A stretch of 8,991 nt of DNA. It comes from Methanobacteriota archaeon (GTDB taxonomy: Archaea; Thermoplasmatota; Poseidoniia; Poseidoniales; Poseidoniaceae). Within the stretch, counting starts at the first letter, position 1, and every line of letters begins with the position of its first letter. The translations under genes and the position numbers were made by a program. Of the stretch, positions 1-7,235 are shown piece after piece. The notes under the pieces are model-generated. The model had not been told where the DNA came from, made no database searches, and saw nothing but the letters and a program-made list of their open reading frames with translations. The stretch spans positions 1 through 8,991 of the forward strand of contig PADF01000065.1 of NCBI GenBank assembly GCA_002702945.1, given 5' to 3'.

Positions 1-57
1 GTTGAGGGTCTTGGAAAAATGATAACTAAGAAGTTTAGTTTAGAAGCAATTAGTTAG
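1..57 (+). CDS. Possible C-terminal tail of a convergent plus-strand gene (partial)
   Basis: Frame 1 is open from the left edge and ends at TAG (55-57). It gives an 18-residue tail, VEGLGKMITKKFSLEAIS, which looks like ordinary protein sequence. It would converge on hemY, the two stop codons overlapping by two bases. No start or RBS for another minus-strand gene is visible in the 53 bases beyond hemY, which is compatible with a convergent neighbour. The family is not recognisable from so few residues, and an 18-codon open stretch can easily occur by chance. Confidence 0.3.
   Translation, partial: VEGLGKMITKKFSLEAIS
24..40 (-). terminator. Weak stem-loop after hemY, possible operon terminator
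   Basis: Reading the minus strand after the hemY stop, AACTAA and TTAGTT form a perfect 6-bp stem around a 5-base loop. About three bases later comes a run of five T. The stem has only one G-C pair, so it is weak. The position just beyond the last gene of the operon is the main support. If the host is archaeal, the T-run alone could matter more than the hairpin. Confidence 0.2.
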
Positions 58-1310
58 AATAATTCCGCAATTCTTTCTGCTTCACAAACAACATGAGTTA
101 TAGATACACCACTAACCGACCACCCAATTAGATTTTTTTCCGATTCTAATTTCGATATTTTAGCCATATACCCTGGCTCATATCGGGGTATTTTTCTAAC
201 ACCAATCTTCGAAAATAATACTGGATTTGTAGCTAGAAATTTCTCTGCATGTTTTAGTATTATTTCTTCATCTCCGTTCCATCTACTATGAGGAACCATG
301 AGTCTAAACAATCTATGGCCTTTCGGAGCTCTACTGGAATTATGTAAATCACTTTCATTCAAAATGCCACTAATAGGAATTTTAGTGTCGGGAATCAATG
401 TCCCATAACCCATCTCAATATTTTTCACATGTTCCTGCTTAAATCCTATAACAAAAATAGATAATTCTGTGAATTTTTCATCTTCTTGAAAATCGGTTGC
501 TGCCCAGATGATTGATGATTCTGGTATTCCATATTCTGAAGAAAGAGATTCTAATGATTGTGGTTTTTGATTGAGTTTTATTGAAACATTATTACTATCA
601 TGTAATTTTTCCTCTAGGGCAGTGATTAAGGTTTTCATACCCCCTTCTAAAGAAGCAATACTTCCTTTCTTTGGAGTGAAAATGGGATAGTTTTGAAGTA
701 TCTTTTTCTTTAACTTAGATTTTTTAACAGGAGGCTTTGGCCCAAAACTTGTCATTGACGGCATTAAAAAATCAGCATCAACATTTTCAGAAGTATCATT
801 GACAATGCCCAAAGTCAGTGCATCTGCTATCTGTTTATGGGGAATTAACTGCGCAACAGAAACGCCGCCTTTGCGAGATTTCTTGATCGATTTCCACATT
901 CTAAAAAAACCAATTCTAAAAATCGAAGACATAGATAACCTGTGCTTTCGGCCGTTCAAAATTATCCATCTTGACTTTGCTTTTTCATTGGATGGTTTGA
1001 AAGAATTTGAAATTTCTAAGTCCTCAATTAATCTCCAAAAGGCGGGATGTGGTCTTGTGGCATTTACTGCTAGATCACAGAGCCATTCTCCACTTTCCCA
1101 TGTTGAAATGACACCTCCTAAGAAATCGTTTTTTTCAAGTAAAATTATTTCCAAATCCGGCCTTTTTTGTGACAATCTATAGGCGCATGTCATTCCAGAA
1201 AGTCCGCCACCGACAATTACGACCTTTGAAGAATTTGCTAAATCGGGATTGATGATGAGTGGCCTTCTCATCTCATCGCCATATTTTATCCAACTTTCTA
1301 AGTCAGTCAT
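54..1310 (-). CDS. hemY: HemY-type FAD-dependent protoporphyrinogen oxidase
   Basis: The predicted role is six-electron oxidation of protoporphyrinogen IX to protoporphyrin IX using FAD and oxygen, normally at the membrane surface. The 418 residues show a dinucleotide-binding fold at 30-45 (VVIVGGGLSGM), the acidic strand end LLEK (57-60) for the FAD ribose, and GGVIST (65-70). The C-terminal FAD motif of the amine-oxidase/PPOX family is at about 394-415 (NLIGWSVSGVSITHVV). Bacterial HemY is usually about 450-470 residues, so the middle domain is compact. It also carries a lysine-rich stretch (195-203). The gene lies 14 bases after hemF, with SD-like GAGATG (1321-1316) five bases before ATG; a start at M14 is possible but less well supported. 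HemY proteins of Gram-positive bacteria act on coproporphyrinogen III instead, but HemF next door argues for the protoporphyrinogen route. PPOX assignment is firm; exact substrate is inferred. Confidence 0.85.
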   Translation of the reverse strand: MTDLESWIKYGDEMRRPLIINPDLANSSKVVIVGGGLSGMTCAYRLSQKRPDLEIILLEKNDFLGGVISTWESGEWLCDLAVNATRPHPAFWRLIEDLEISNSFKPSNEKAKSRWIILNGRKHRLSMSSIFRIGFFRMWKSIKKSRKGGVSVAQLIPHKQIADALTLGIVNDTSENVDADFLMPSMTSFGPKPPVKKSKLKKKILQNYPIFTPKKGSIASLEGGMKTLITALEEKLHDSNNVSIKLNQKPQSLESLSSEYGIPESSIIWAATDFQEDEKFTELSIFVIGFKQEHVKNIEMGYGTLIPDTKIPISGILNESDLHNSSRAPKGHRLFRLMVPHSRWNGDEEIILKHAEKFLATNPVLFSKIGVRKIPRYEPGYMAKISKLESEKNLIGWSVSGVSITHVVCEAERIAELF

Positions 1311-1324
1311 GCAAACATCTCAGT

Positions 1325-2236
1325 TTATTTTTCTACCCAGTTTATTGGATTACGTAGTAATTGAACCAATCTATCCTCTTCACTTCCGGATTCAACTTCA
1401 TGGCAGTACTCCCATCTAGATGTAAGAGGTAATGACATCAAAATACTTTCAATTCTACCGTTAGTAGTCAAACCAAAAGTGGTCCCTCGGTCGTAAACTA
1501 AGTTAAACTCAACGTATCTTCCACGCCTGATTTGTTGCCATTCTTTTTGTTGATCAGAGTATTGAAGATCTTTTCTTCGATTCAAAATAGGTAAATATGA
1601 TTCTAGAAATGATTCGGCACAATCGGTGACAAAGTCAAAACATTCATCCCTTGAAGCGCCATTTATATCATCAAAAAAGATTCCACCAAGACCTCTTCTC
1701 TCCTCTCTATGCTTTATGAAAAAGTAATCATCGCACCAGTTTTTGAATTTCTCATAATCTGCTACTTTGTGGCGATCACAAACATCCTTGTGTACTTGAT
1801 GAAAATGAACTGCATCTTCTTCAAACAAGTAACTTGGAGTCAAATCCGCACCACCTCCAAACCACCAACTTCCGGGCTTTTGACCTTCCCCTCTCTCAAA
1901 GTAACGATAATTTGCATGAACTGTAGGCGCCATAGGATTGAGAGGATGTAATACAAGACTGATTCCTGTCGCAAAGAAATCTAAATCTGTACCTTTCAGT
2001 TCATGACCTCCGCCCATACTTTTAGCCGCTTGAGGGCTTAAAGTTCCATGAACGACACTGACATTTACTCCTGCTTTCTCGAAAACCTTTCCGCCAGAAA
2101 ATACTCGACTTCTACCTCCACCGCCTTCTTCTCTAGTCCATTCATCTTGACGGAAATCCACTCCATCTATTTCTTTCAATGCAATACAGATTTCATCTTG
2201 AATACGATGAACCATGTCAGACATTTTCTGACGCAT
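1325..2236 (-). CDS. hemF: Oxygen-dependent coproporphyrinogen III oxidase
   Basis: It decarboxylates two propionates of coproporphyrinogen III to vinyls, giving protoporphyrinogen IX and consuming O2; it is a soluble, cofactor-independent dimer. At 303 residues it matches E. coli HemF (299). The whole family signature is present at about 165-189: K-x-W-C-D-D-Y-F-F-I-K-H-R-x-E-x-R-G-L-G-G-I-F-F-D. Other conserved blocks are WFGGGADLTPSYLFEEDAVH (125-144), GVNVSVVHG (56-64), RGRYVEFNLVYDRGTTFGL (238-256) and ESILMSLPL (263-271). The ATG overlaps the hemE stop by one base (TAATG), and AGGTGA (2248-2243) sits six bases upstream, which fixes the start and indicates coupling to hemE. It precedes hemY, which uses its product. 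No truncation or missing key residue was seen. Confidence 0.97.
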   Translation of the reverse strand: MRQKMSDMVHRIQDEICIALKEIDGVDFRQDEWTREEGGGGRSRVFSGGKVFEKAGVNVSVVHGTLSPQAAKSMGGGHELKGTDLDFFATGISLVLHPLNPMAPTVHANYRYFERGEGQKPGSWWFGGGADLTPSYLFEEDAVHFHQVHKDVCDRHKVADYEKFKNWCDDYFFIKHREERRGLGGIFFDDINGASRDECFDFVTDCAESFLESYLPILNRRKDLQYSDQQKEWQQIRRGRYVEFNLVYDRGTTFGLTTNGRIESILMSLPLTSRWEYCHEVESGSEEDRLVQLLRNPINWVEK

Positions 2237-3270
2237 TATTTTTCACCTGTAATCTCTCGCAAAACTGTTTCAACACAATCTATTCTTGCTGAAGGAGCAA
2301 ATCCATGTCCGAGATTAAATATGTGTCCAGGAGAATCTCCTGCTGCTTCAAGAACTTCTCTAGTTGCAATCTTAGCCATTTCAGTAGAACCATGAAGTAA
2401 GGATGGATCAAGATTGCCTTGGAAGGCAAATTTATCTCCGAATTGTTTACGATTTTGTGCCAGACTATCTCGCCAATCTAAAGAAATTGCATCCAATTCT
2501 AATTTACGTATTTCAGAGTGTAAATGACCTGAACCTTTTGCATAATGAATTAGAGGTACATCATAACCAACTTTCTCTCTAAAAACTTCAATTGTCTTTT
2601 TTGTTGCCGGCATAGCAAATTTACGATAAGTTTCTGGAGATAGTAGGCCAGCCCATGTATCGAATAACTGGACACCATCAGCACCCCCATGCAAAACTTG
2701 GTCTGCTAGTAAATCACCAACAATTTCTCCCATCTTTAGAAGTAAGTTTTGAGACTCATCGGGATTGGAATAAACTTTTGCTCTTGCATTATGGAAATCT
2801 TTGTCTCCAGTACCTCCAGAAAGTAAATACATACAGATTGTCCATGGCGAGCCGACAAATCCTAGCCTTGCAATTGAATCTCCTACATGTTCTCCTACAG
2901 ATTTCAATCCATCTGCAGCCCATGGAGCATGCTTTCTAGCTCTGAAGTCAGTCCAATCATCTACATCAGAAAGTTGAAATTCACTAATTCTAATTCCACC
3001 TCCATATTCGACATCATAACCTAAACTTGGCAAGGGTGTCAAAATATCACTGAAAATGATTGCAGCATCTATTTTCTTGTATCTTTCGATAGGCTGTAAA
3101 GTGATCTCTGTACACAAATCTACATCCATACAACGTTCCCAAAAAGAATTTTCTGCAGCAATCTTACGATACTCCGGTAAGTGCCTTCCAGCCTGCCTCA
3201 TAAACCAAACTGGAGTCCTATCAACTGGTTTAAGTTTCAAGGCAGAAGTGATTCTTTCTTTACCATTCAT
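2236..3270 (-). CDS. hemE: Uroporphyrinogen III decarboxylase
   Basis: It removes the four acetate carboxyls of uroporphyrinogen III to give coproporphyrinogen III, the committing step to heme rather than siroheme or cobalamin; it is cytosolic and cofactor-free. It has 344 residues from the chosen start. Visible hallmarks are PVWFMRQAGRHLPEYR (20-35, with R25 and R29 for substrate carboxylates), IFSDILTPLPSLGY (72-85, with D75 as the pyrrole-binding aspartate), Y148, FDTWAGLLSP (203-212), FQGNLDP (283-289) and NLGHGFAP (319-326, with H322). The frame could begin at GTG 3279, which would overlap hemL by 7 bases, but GGAG (3282-3279) lies eight bases before ATG 3270 and would be useless for the GTG. 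The homologous N-terminus also begins near MNGKERI. The product feeds HemF directly downstream. Confidence 0.97.
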   Translation of the reverse strand: MNGKERITSALKLKPVDRTPVWFMRQAGRHLPEYRKIAAENSFWERCMDVDLCTEITLQPIERYKKIDAAIIFSDILTPLPSLGYDVEYGGGIRISEFQLSDVDDWTDFRARKHAPWAADGLKSVGEHVGDSIARLGFVGSPWTICMYLLSGGTGDKDFHNARAKVYSNPDESQNLLLKMGEIVGDLLADQVLHGGADGVQLFDTWAGLLSPETYRKFAMPATKKTIEVFREKVGYDVPLIHYAKGSGHLHSEIRKLELDAISLDWRDSLAQNRKQFGDKFAFQGNLDPSLLHGSTEMAKIATREVLEAAGDSPGHIFNLGHGFAPSARIDCVETVLREITGEK

Positions 3271-3272
3271 AA

Positions 3273-4562
3273 TTACCACTCCAGAGTATCTAATACTTCA
3301 TCTAATGCTTCAACCATTCCTAAGATATGTTTCTCTTCATGAACTGTTGCTATAAAACCAATCTCATAGGCAGAAGGAGCTAACATGTATCCTTTCTCAA
3401 GCAATGCTTTGTGCAAATCTGAATATAATGTTCCTGCATTTGAAGGGATTAAATCTGCTCTTGATGGAGGATGATTATTTCCTGGAGAAAACCAGAACAA
3501 ACTTCCCATTCTTACCAATCTCATTGGAAATCCATGCTTCTCTAGAATCGGTTCGACCGATTCTTGTAGTAATTCACCTAATTGCTCAAGTCGGTCATAA
3601 GCGTCTTCGTCGAGTAAGTCAAGAGTCTTGATACCAGCAGCCATAGCCAAAGGATTGCCTGAAAGAGTCCCTGCTTGGTAAACTGGACCGAGTGGAGACA
3701 ATCTTTCCATAATCTCACTTCTCGCGCCATATGCACCTACAGGCAATCCTCCTCCAATCACTTTTCCAAGAGCAGTAATATCTGGAGTTACACCTGAAAT
3801 AGAACCAAAACTTCCTTGCTTAAATCGAAATCCACTAATTACTTCATCAAAAATTAGGAGCGATCCATACCTATCGCATAGTGACCTTAATTTCGACAAA
3901 AATTCATGACTTTGAACCAATAAACCATTATTTGCAGGTAATGGTTCAATAACAACGGCTGCTATATCTTCACCGTGTTGCGAAAATAAATATTCAACTG
4001 CTTCAATATCATCTAGGGGGGCAACTAAAGTTGTTGCAACCGTATCTTTAGGAATTCCTGGGCTACTTGCAATTCCAAATGTTGCTAAACCACTACCGGA
4101 ATTAACCATCAAAGAATCTACATGGCCATGATAGCATCCTTCAAATTTGACTAAGTAATCTCTTCCCGTGTAGCCTCTAGCGAGTCTAACCGCACTCATT
4201 ACGGCTTCAGTACCAGAGGATACAAATCTAACTTTATCCATATGTGAAAATCTTTGCTTAACTCTTTTCGCAAGTTCAATCTCTCCAATGTGGGGGGCAC
4301 CAAAAGAAGTGCCATTCTGCATTTTCTGAGAAACCATGTCTATTATCTCAGGATGTGAATGACCGTGAATAAGTGGGCCCCATGATTGAACGAAATCAAC
4401 TAAATTATTCCCATCGACGTCAGTTACTGTTGCTCCGGAGGCTTTTTCGAAATATATTGGATTTCCATGAACTGATTTAAATGCCCTCACAGGAGAATTT
4501 ACTCCTCCAACTAAGTGATTCAATGCCTCTTTGTGTAGGGAATCTGATTTGTTTCTCTGCAT
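3273..4562 (-). CDS. hemL: Glutamate-1-semialdehyde 2,1-aminomutase
   Basis: This PLP enzyme (class III aminotransferase fold) converts glutamate-1-semialdehyde, the HemA product, into 5-aminolevulinate. It has 429 residues against 426 in E. coli. Seen are the N-terminal GGVNSPVRAF (19-28), DFVQSWGPLIHGHSHP (56-71), phosphate-binding SSGTEA (115-120), ARGYTGRDYLVKFEGCYHGH (128-147), LIFDEVISGFR (236-246, with D239 pairing to the PLP ring nitrogen) and LGKVIGGGLPVGAYG (265-279), in which K267 should form the Schiff base. AGTLSGNPLAMAAG (297-310) is also intact. The hemB stop TGA abuts its ribosome site: TGAGGTGA then four bases then ATG. The family also contains ornithine and other aminotransferases, but these motifs and the operon leave little doubt. 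Confidence 0.98.
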   Translation of the reverse strand: MQRNKSDSLHKEALNHLVGGVNSPVRAFKSVHGNPIYFEKASGATVTDVDGNNLVDFVQSWGPLIHGHSHPEIIDMVSQKMQNGTSFGAPHIGEIELAKRVKQRFSHMDKVRFVSSGTEAVMSAVRLARGYTGRDYLVKFEGCYHGHVDSLMVNSGSGLATFGIASSPGIPKDTVATTLVAPLDDIEAVEYLFSQHGEDIAAVVIEPLPANNGLLVQSHEFLSKLRSLCDRYGSLLIFDEVISGFRFKQGSFGSISGVTPDITALGKVIGGGLPVGAYGARSEIMERLSPLGPVYQAGTLSGNPLAMAAGIKTLDLLDEDAYDRLEQLGELLQESVEPILEKHGFPMRLVRMGSLFWFSPGNNHPPSRADLIPSNAGTLYSDLHKALLEKGYMLAPSAYEIGFIATVHEEKHILGMVEALDEVLDTLEW

Positions 4563-4566
4563 ACAT

Positions 4567-4573
4567 TCACCTC
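4567..4573 (-). promoter_or_regulatory. hemL ribosome binding site overlapping the hemB stop
   Basis: GAGGTGA lies four bases before the hemL ATG and shares its first two bases with the TGA stop of hemB. It is a near-full complement of the 16S rRNA 3' end. A ribosome finishing hemB would cover this site, suggesting coupled synthesis of HemB and HemL. Confidence 0.8.
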
Positions 4574-5543
4574 AAAGCCAATCCTTTGAAATCGCCTCAC
4601 GTGTGTGATAGCTCACTATAACGTCGGCGCCGGCCCTTTTGAATGAATGGAATATTTCACGAACCATTTTCTTTCTAGATTCATCATCGTGAGTTACTGA
4701 GAGGACCATAGAATATTCACCACTAACATTGAACACGGCAACTGGTCTAGACACTACATCTGAAACCTGTCTAACCACATCTAGATAAGTCAAAGCGGGT
4801 TTAATCATTATTATGTCAGCTCCTTCTCCTTCGTCTGTGACTGCTTCTAAAATTGCTTCTTGATAACCAGACCGAATATCCATCTGATGACTGCCTCTGT
4901 CTCCAAAAGATGGTGCAGAACATGCTGCATCCCTAAACGGCCCATAAAACGATGAAGCATACTTGACAGAATAAGATAGAATTCCAGTTTTGACAAATCC
5001 TTCTGATTCTAATACCTCTCTAATCGCTAGAATCCTTCCATCCATCATATCCGATGCAGAAACATAATCTGCACCTGCTACTGCATGCGATAAAGCGATT
5101 TTACAAAGTTCACTAACTGACATCTCATTATTGATTTCCTCATCATGAATAATACCACAATGACCGTGATCTGTGGCTGTACAGAGACAAACATCTGTCA
5201 TTATTACTATGTCGCCCCCATACAATGATTTCAATTTCTTTACTAGAATTTGTAATGGCATATCAGGATTAGATGCATTAGTAGCATATGAATCCTTATC
5301 TTTTGAATCGAGAACAGGGAAAATCATATGTGAATTAATTCCCATCTCCATATCTTTTGAGATAGTTTCTAGTAATTTATCTACTGATTGACGGTTTATT
5401 CCAGGCATACTTGAGATTGGTTCATCAATACCTTCTCCGCCAACGACGAAATGAGGTTGTACAAGAGATGATTTGATACTAATATCAAAGTTCAAATCTC
5501 TTCTCGCTTTGGTCCAGCGATTAATTCTAGGTCTAATGTTCAA
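4572..5543 (-). CDS. hemB: Delta-aminolevulinic acid dehydratase (porphobilinogen synthase)
   Basis: It condenses two 5-aminolevulinates to porphobilinogen as a homo-octamer of TIM barrels. It has 323 residues, the usual family length. The active-site zinc site is complete: C119, C121 and C129 in DVCLCTATDHGHCG (117-130). The two Schiff-base lysines are K194 in SYSVKYASSFYGPFRDA (190-206) and K248 in MIKPALTYLDV (246-256). VSGEYSM (273-279) and GDRGSHQM (214-221) are also typical, though the residue before VSGEY is N in FNVSGEY where most members have YQ or YH. The start is TTG directly after the hemCD stop (TGATTG), with GAGGTGAT four bases upstream. The family's conserved N-terminal RPR...T/W..R block starts at residue 4, so a later start would remove it. 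This is a zinc-type enzyme, not the Mg-only type that lacks the cysteines. Confidence 0.97.
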   Translation of the reverse strand: MNIRPRINRWTKARRDLNFDISIKSSLVQPHFVVGGEGIDEPISSMPGINRQSVDKLLETISKDMEMGINSHMIFPVLDSKDKDSYATNASNPDMPLQILVKKLKSLYGGDIVIMTDVCLCTATDHGHCGIIHDEEINNEMSVSELCKIALSHAVAGADYVSASDMMDGRILAIREVLESEGFVKTGILSYSVKYASSFYGPFRDAACSAPSFGDRGSHQMDIRSGYQEAILEAVTDEGEGADIIMIKPALTYLDVVRQVSDVVSRPVAVFNVSGEYSMVLSVTHDDESRKKMVREIFHSFKRAGADVIVSYHTREAISKDWL

Positions 5544-7235
5544 TCAATCACCTCTGTTCTTTTTCCACCATTTGGAAACAAATTCTGCTGTAGGCCCTTG
5601 TAAAATCTCTACTGTTGATTTCGAGAAATAACCCAGTGAATCTATCTCCTCTTGTGATGCTTTGCCCATGCACAGTATATTTTTAGGTATGGGTAATGAA
5701 TTTTCAACCCATGACCTAGCAGAAGACGGCGAGGATAATAGTAATACGTCTTCTTCACTCATTTCTATAGAATTAATCACTCTAGATTTATTTTCATAAC
5801 CAATCCATGAATTTACTTCAAAATCTAAACTTTCTAGTTCGTTAACAAGTTCTTGGGAAGCAACATTAGAACGTGGAATCATCAAATTTATTTCTCTTGA
5901 AATCTTTTTATCTATGAAATCAATTAATTCTCTGGAATTTCTAGAACTTGCACATATTGAAACAGTCACTCCTCGCATAAAACATGCTCTGGCTGTTCCT
6001 TCACCAATAGCTAACCATTGGATTCTGTTGAGATCATTATTGCTTTGTGCCACTTCTATGGCACACTTAGCGGCAAATGGAGATGTTAAAATCAAGTAAG
6101 GCCATTTAGATCTAGAGGTTCCTTCCTGTAAGAAATTTGAGGGCCAGTTATTTGATAAAGAATTTAATTCAATGACAGGTTGATTAAGAATATTTATTCC
6201 ATCATTATTTAGAATATTGGCAAGTCTGTCTGAGTTTAATGTTGAAATTAGTTTTGGACCTTTACTTTGATTCAAAGAGTCTGTTATTTCCTGTTTAGGT
6301 AATTCAATTTTTAATTCAGAGATATGACCATTATATCTCATAACATCAAATTTTAAACCTTTACAAAATATTTGTTTCCAATTCATTGGAGAAACTTGTA
6401 GGATTACCTCTTGATCATTTACTTTAACACCTGCAGGGTAAAGACAACCACCTCCCAAAGAGGATAATATTTCACGTTCTTTAATCACATCTCTCTCGGA
6501 ATTAGGATGATTCAATATCGCTCTAATATCTTGTAATGACTCAACCTCTTCTGTTCTACAATGAATTGAAATTGAGCCTTGACCAGGAGCAGTGGGCCAT
6601 TCCGACTCACTTATTCGTACTGCACTGAATTGAAGAATCCAAGGTTCAAGAGCTTTGATTTCATACAACCTCTTCAAACCGATCTCTGCTAGGATAATAG
6701 CATCAATTCTCCCTTCTTTCAATCTCTTCAATCTAGTTTCAACTTGACCTCTAACTGCAATGGGGATTATATCGGGGCGTCTCGCTAAAACAAACGATTG
6801 TCTTCGACCAGAAACTGTACCCACCATACCTGATTTAGGAATAATACTCAATGCATCGTCGATAGATGTTTCTTTATCTGAATTGAATAAATCTCTTAGT
6901 GTTTGGAATCCTTCCCTTTTGGGGAAAATAAGTAAATCGCTTGTACATCCACGTTCAAGATACGCTAGGTTGGACAATTTTTGATTAATTTCAACTGGTA
7001 CATCTTTACTCGAATGAACAGCTATATCGATATTATTAGTTAATAATTCATTATCTACTGCGTGAATAAACTGTCCTACTGAAGAAGATAAATCGCCACC
7101 AAGAGATTTATCTCCGGATGAAGAAATTCCAACTATTTCGGTTTTGAAACCTGAATCTTCAAGTTTTTCTTTGACTTTATTGGCTTGCCACATTGCAAGA
7201 TTAGAAGTCCTTGTACCAATTCTAATCTGTTTCAA
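5544..7235 (-). CDS. hemCD: Fused porphobilinogen deaminase (HemC) and uroporphyrinogen III synthase (HemD)
   Basis: A 563-residue bifunctional protein. The N-terminal part (1 to about 310) is hydroxymethylbilane synthase: RIGTRTSNLAMWQ (5-17), VHSSKDVP (73-80, catalytic D78), SGRRQSFVLARRPD (142-155), VRGQVETRLKRLKEGRIDAI (161-180), APGQGSISI (216-224) and SLGGGCLYPAG (259-269). C264 in the last motif should carry the dipyrromethane cofactor. After a short linker, about 328-555 matches the poorly conserved HemD fold: a first half with LILTSPFAAK (381-390) and IGEGTARA (410-417), and a second with MIPRSNVASQELVNELESL (452-470) and LLLSSPSSARSWVE (498-511). HemD closes the unstable linear tetrapyrrole, so fusion should limit escape to uroporphyrinogen I. 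The start is TTG, overlapping the hemA stop in TTGA, with GGAGG seven bases upstream. HemC is certain; HemD rests on weak motifs, position and need. Confidence 0.93.
   Translation of the reverse strand: MKQIRIGTRTSNLAMWQANKVKEKLEDSGFKTEIVGISSSGDKSLGGDLSSSVGQFIHAVDNELLTNNIDIAVHSSKDVPVEINQKLSNLAYLERGCTSDLLIFPKREGFQTLRDLFNSDKETSIDDALSIIPKSGMVGTVSGRRQSFVLARRPDIIPIAVRGQVETRLKRLKEGRIDAIILAEIGLKRLYEIKALEPWILQFSAVRISESEWPTAPGQGSISIHCRTEEVESLQDIRAILNHPNSERDVIKEREILSSLGGGCLYPAGVKVNDQEVILQVSPMNWKQIFCKGLKFDVMRYNGHISELKIELPKQEITDSLNQSKGPKLISTLNSDRLANILNNDGINILNQPVIELNSLSNNWPSNFLQEGTSRSKWPYLILTSPFAAKCAIEVAQSNNDLNRIQWLAIGEGTARACFMRGVTVSICASSRNSRELIDFIDKKISREINLMIPRSNVASQELVNELESLDFEVNSWIGYENKSRVINSIEMSEEDVLLLSSPSSARSWVENSLPIPKNILCMGKASQEEIDSLGYFSKSTVEILQGPTAEFVSKWWKKNRGD
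5547..5554 (-). promoter_or_regulatory. hemB ribosome binding site supporting a TTG start
   Basis: GAGGTGAT lies just upstream of the TTG at 5543, inside the last codons of hemCD. Its strength and spacing make the TTG start credible. No in-frame ATG lies near enough to replace it without deleting the conserved RPR block. Confidence 0.75.

Noticed and set aside
799..1182. 127-codon plus-strand open frame opposite hemY
   Set aside because: It is wholly antisense to a motif-rich gene, has no recognisable domain and no SD; it is a by-product of the hemY reading frame.
54..1310. Phytoene desaturase or other amine oxidase instead of HemY
   Set aside because: These share the FAD motifs, but the C-terminal motif, length and position directly after hemF favour the porphyrinogen oxidase.
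1307..1318. Tiny ATG-TTT-GCA-TGA frame just before hemY, possible leader peptide
   Set aside because: Three codons overlapping the hemY ATG with no RBS of its own; its ATG is part of the SD-like GAGATG of hemY.
2048..2395. 115-codon plus-strand open frame across the hemF/hemE junction
   Set aside because: Antisense to conserved blocks of two certain genes; composition (Ser/Thr-rich, no motif) is that of a shadow frame.
4552..4566. Alternative ATG at 4566 for hemL
   Set aside because: It is out of frame with hemL and too close to the SD; ATG 4562 gives the conserved protein.
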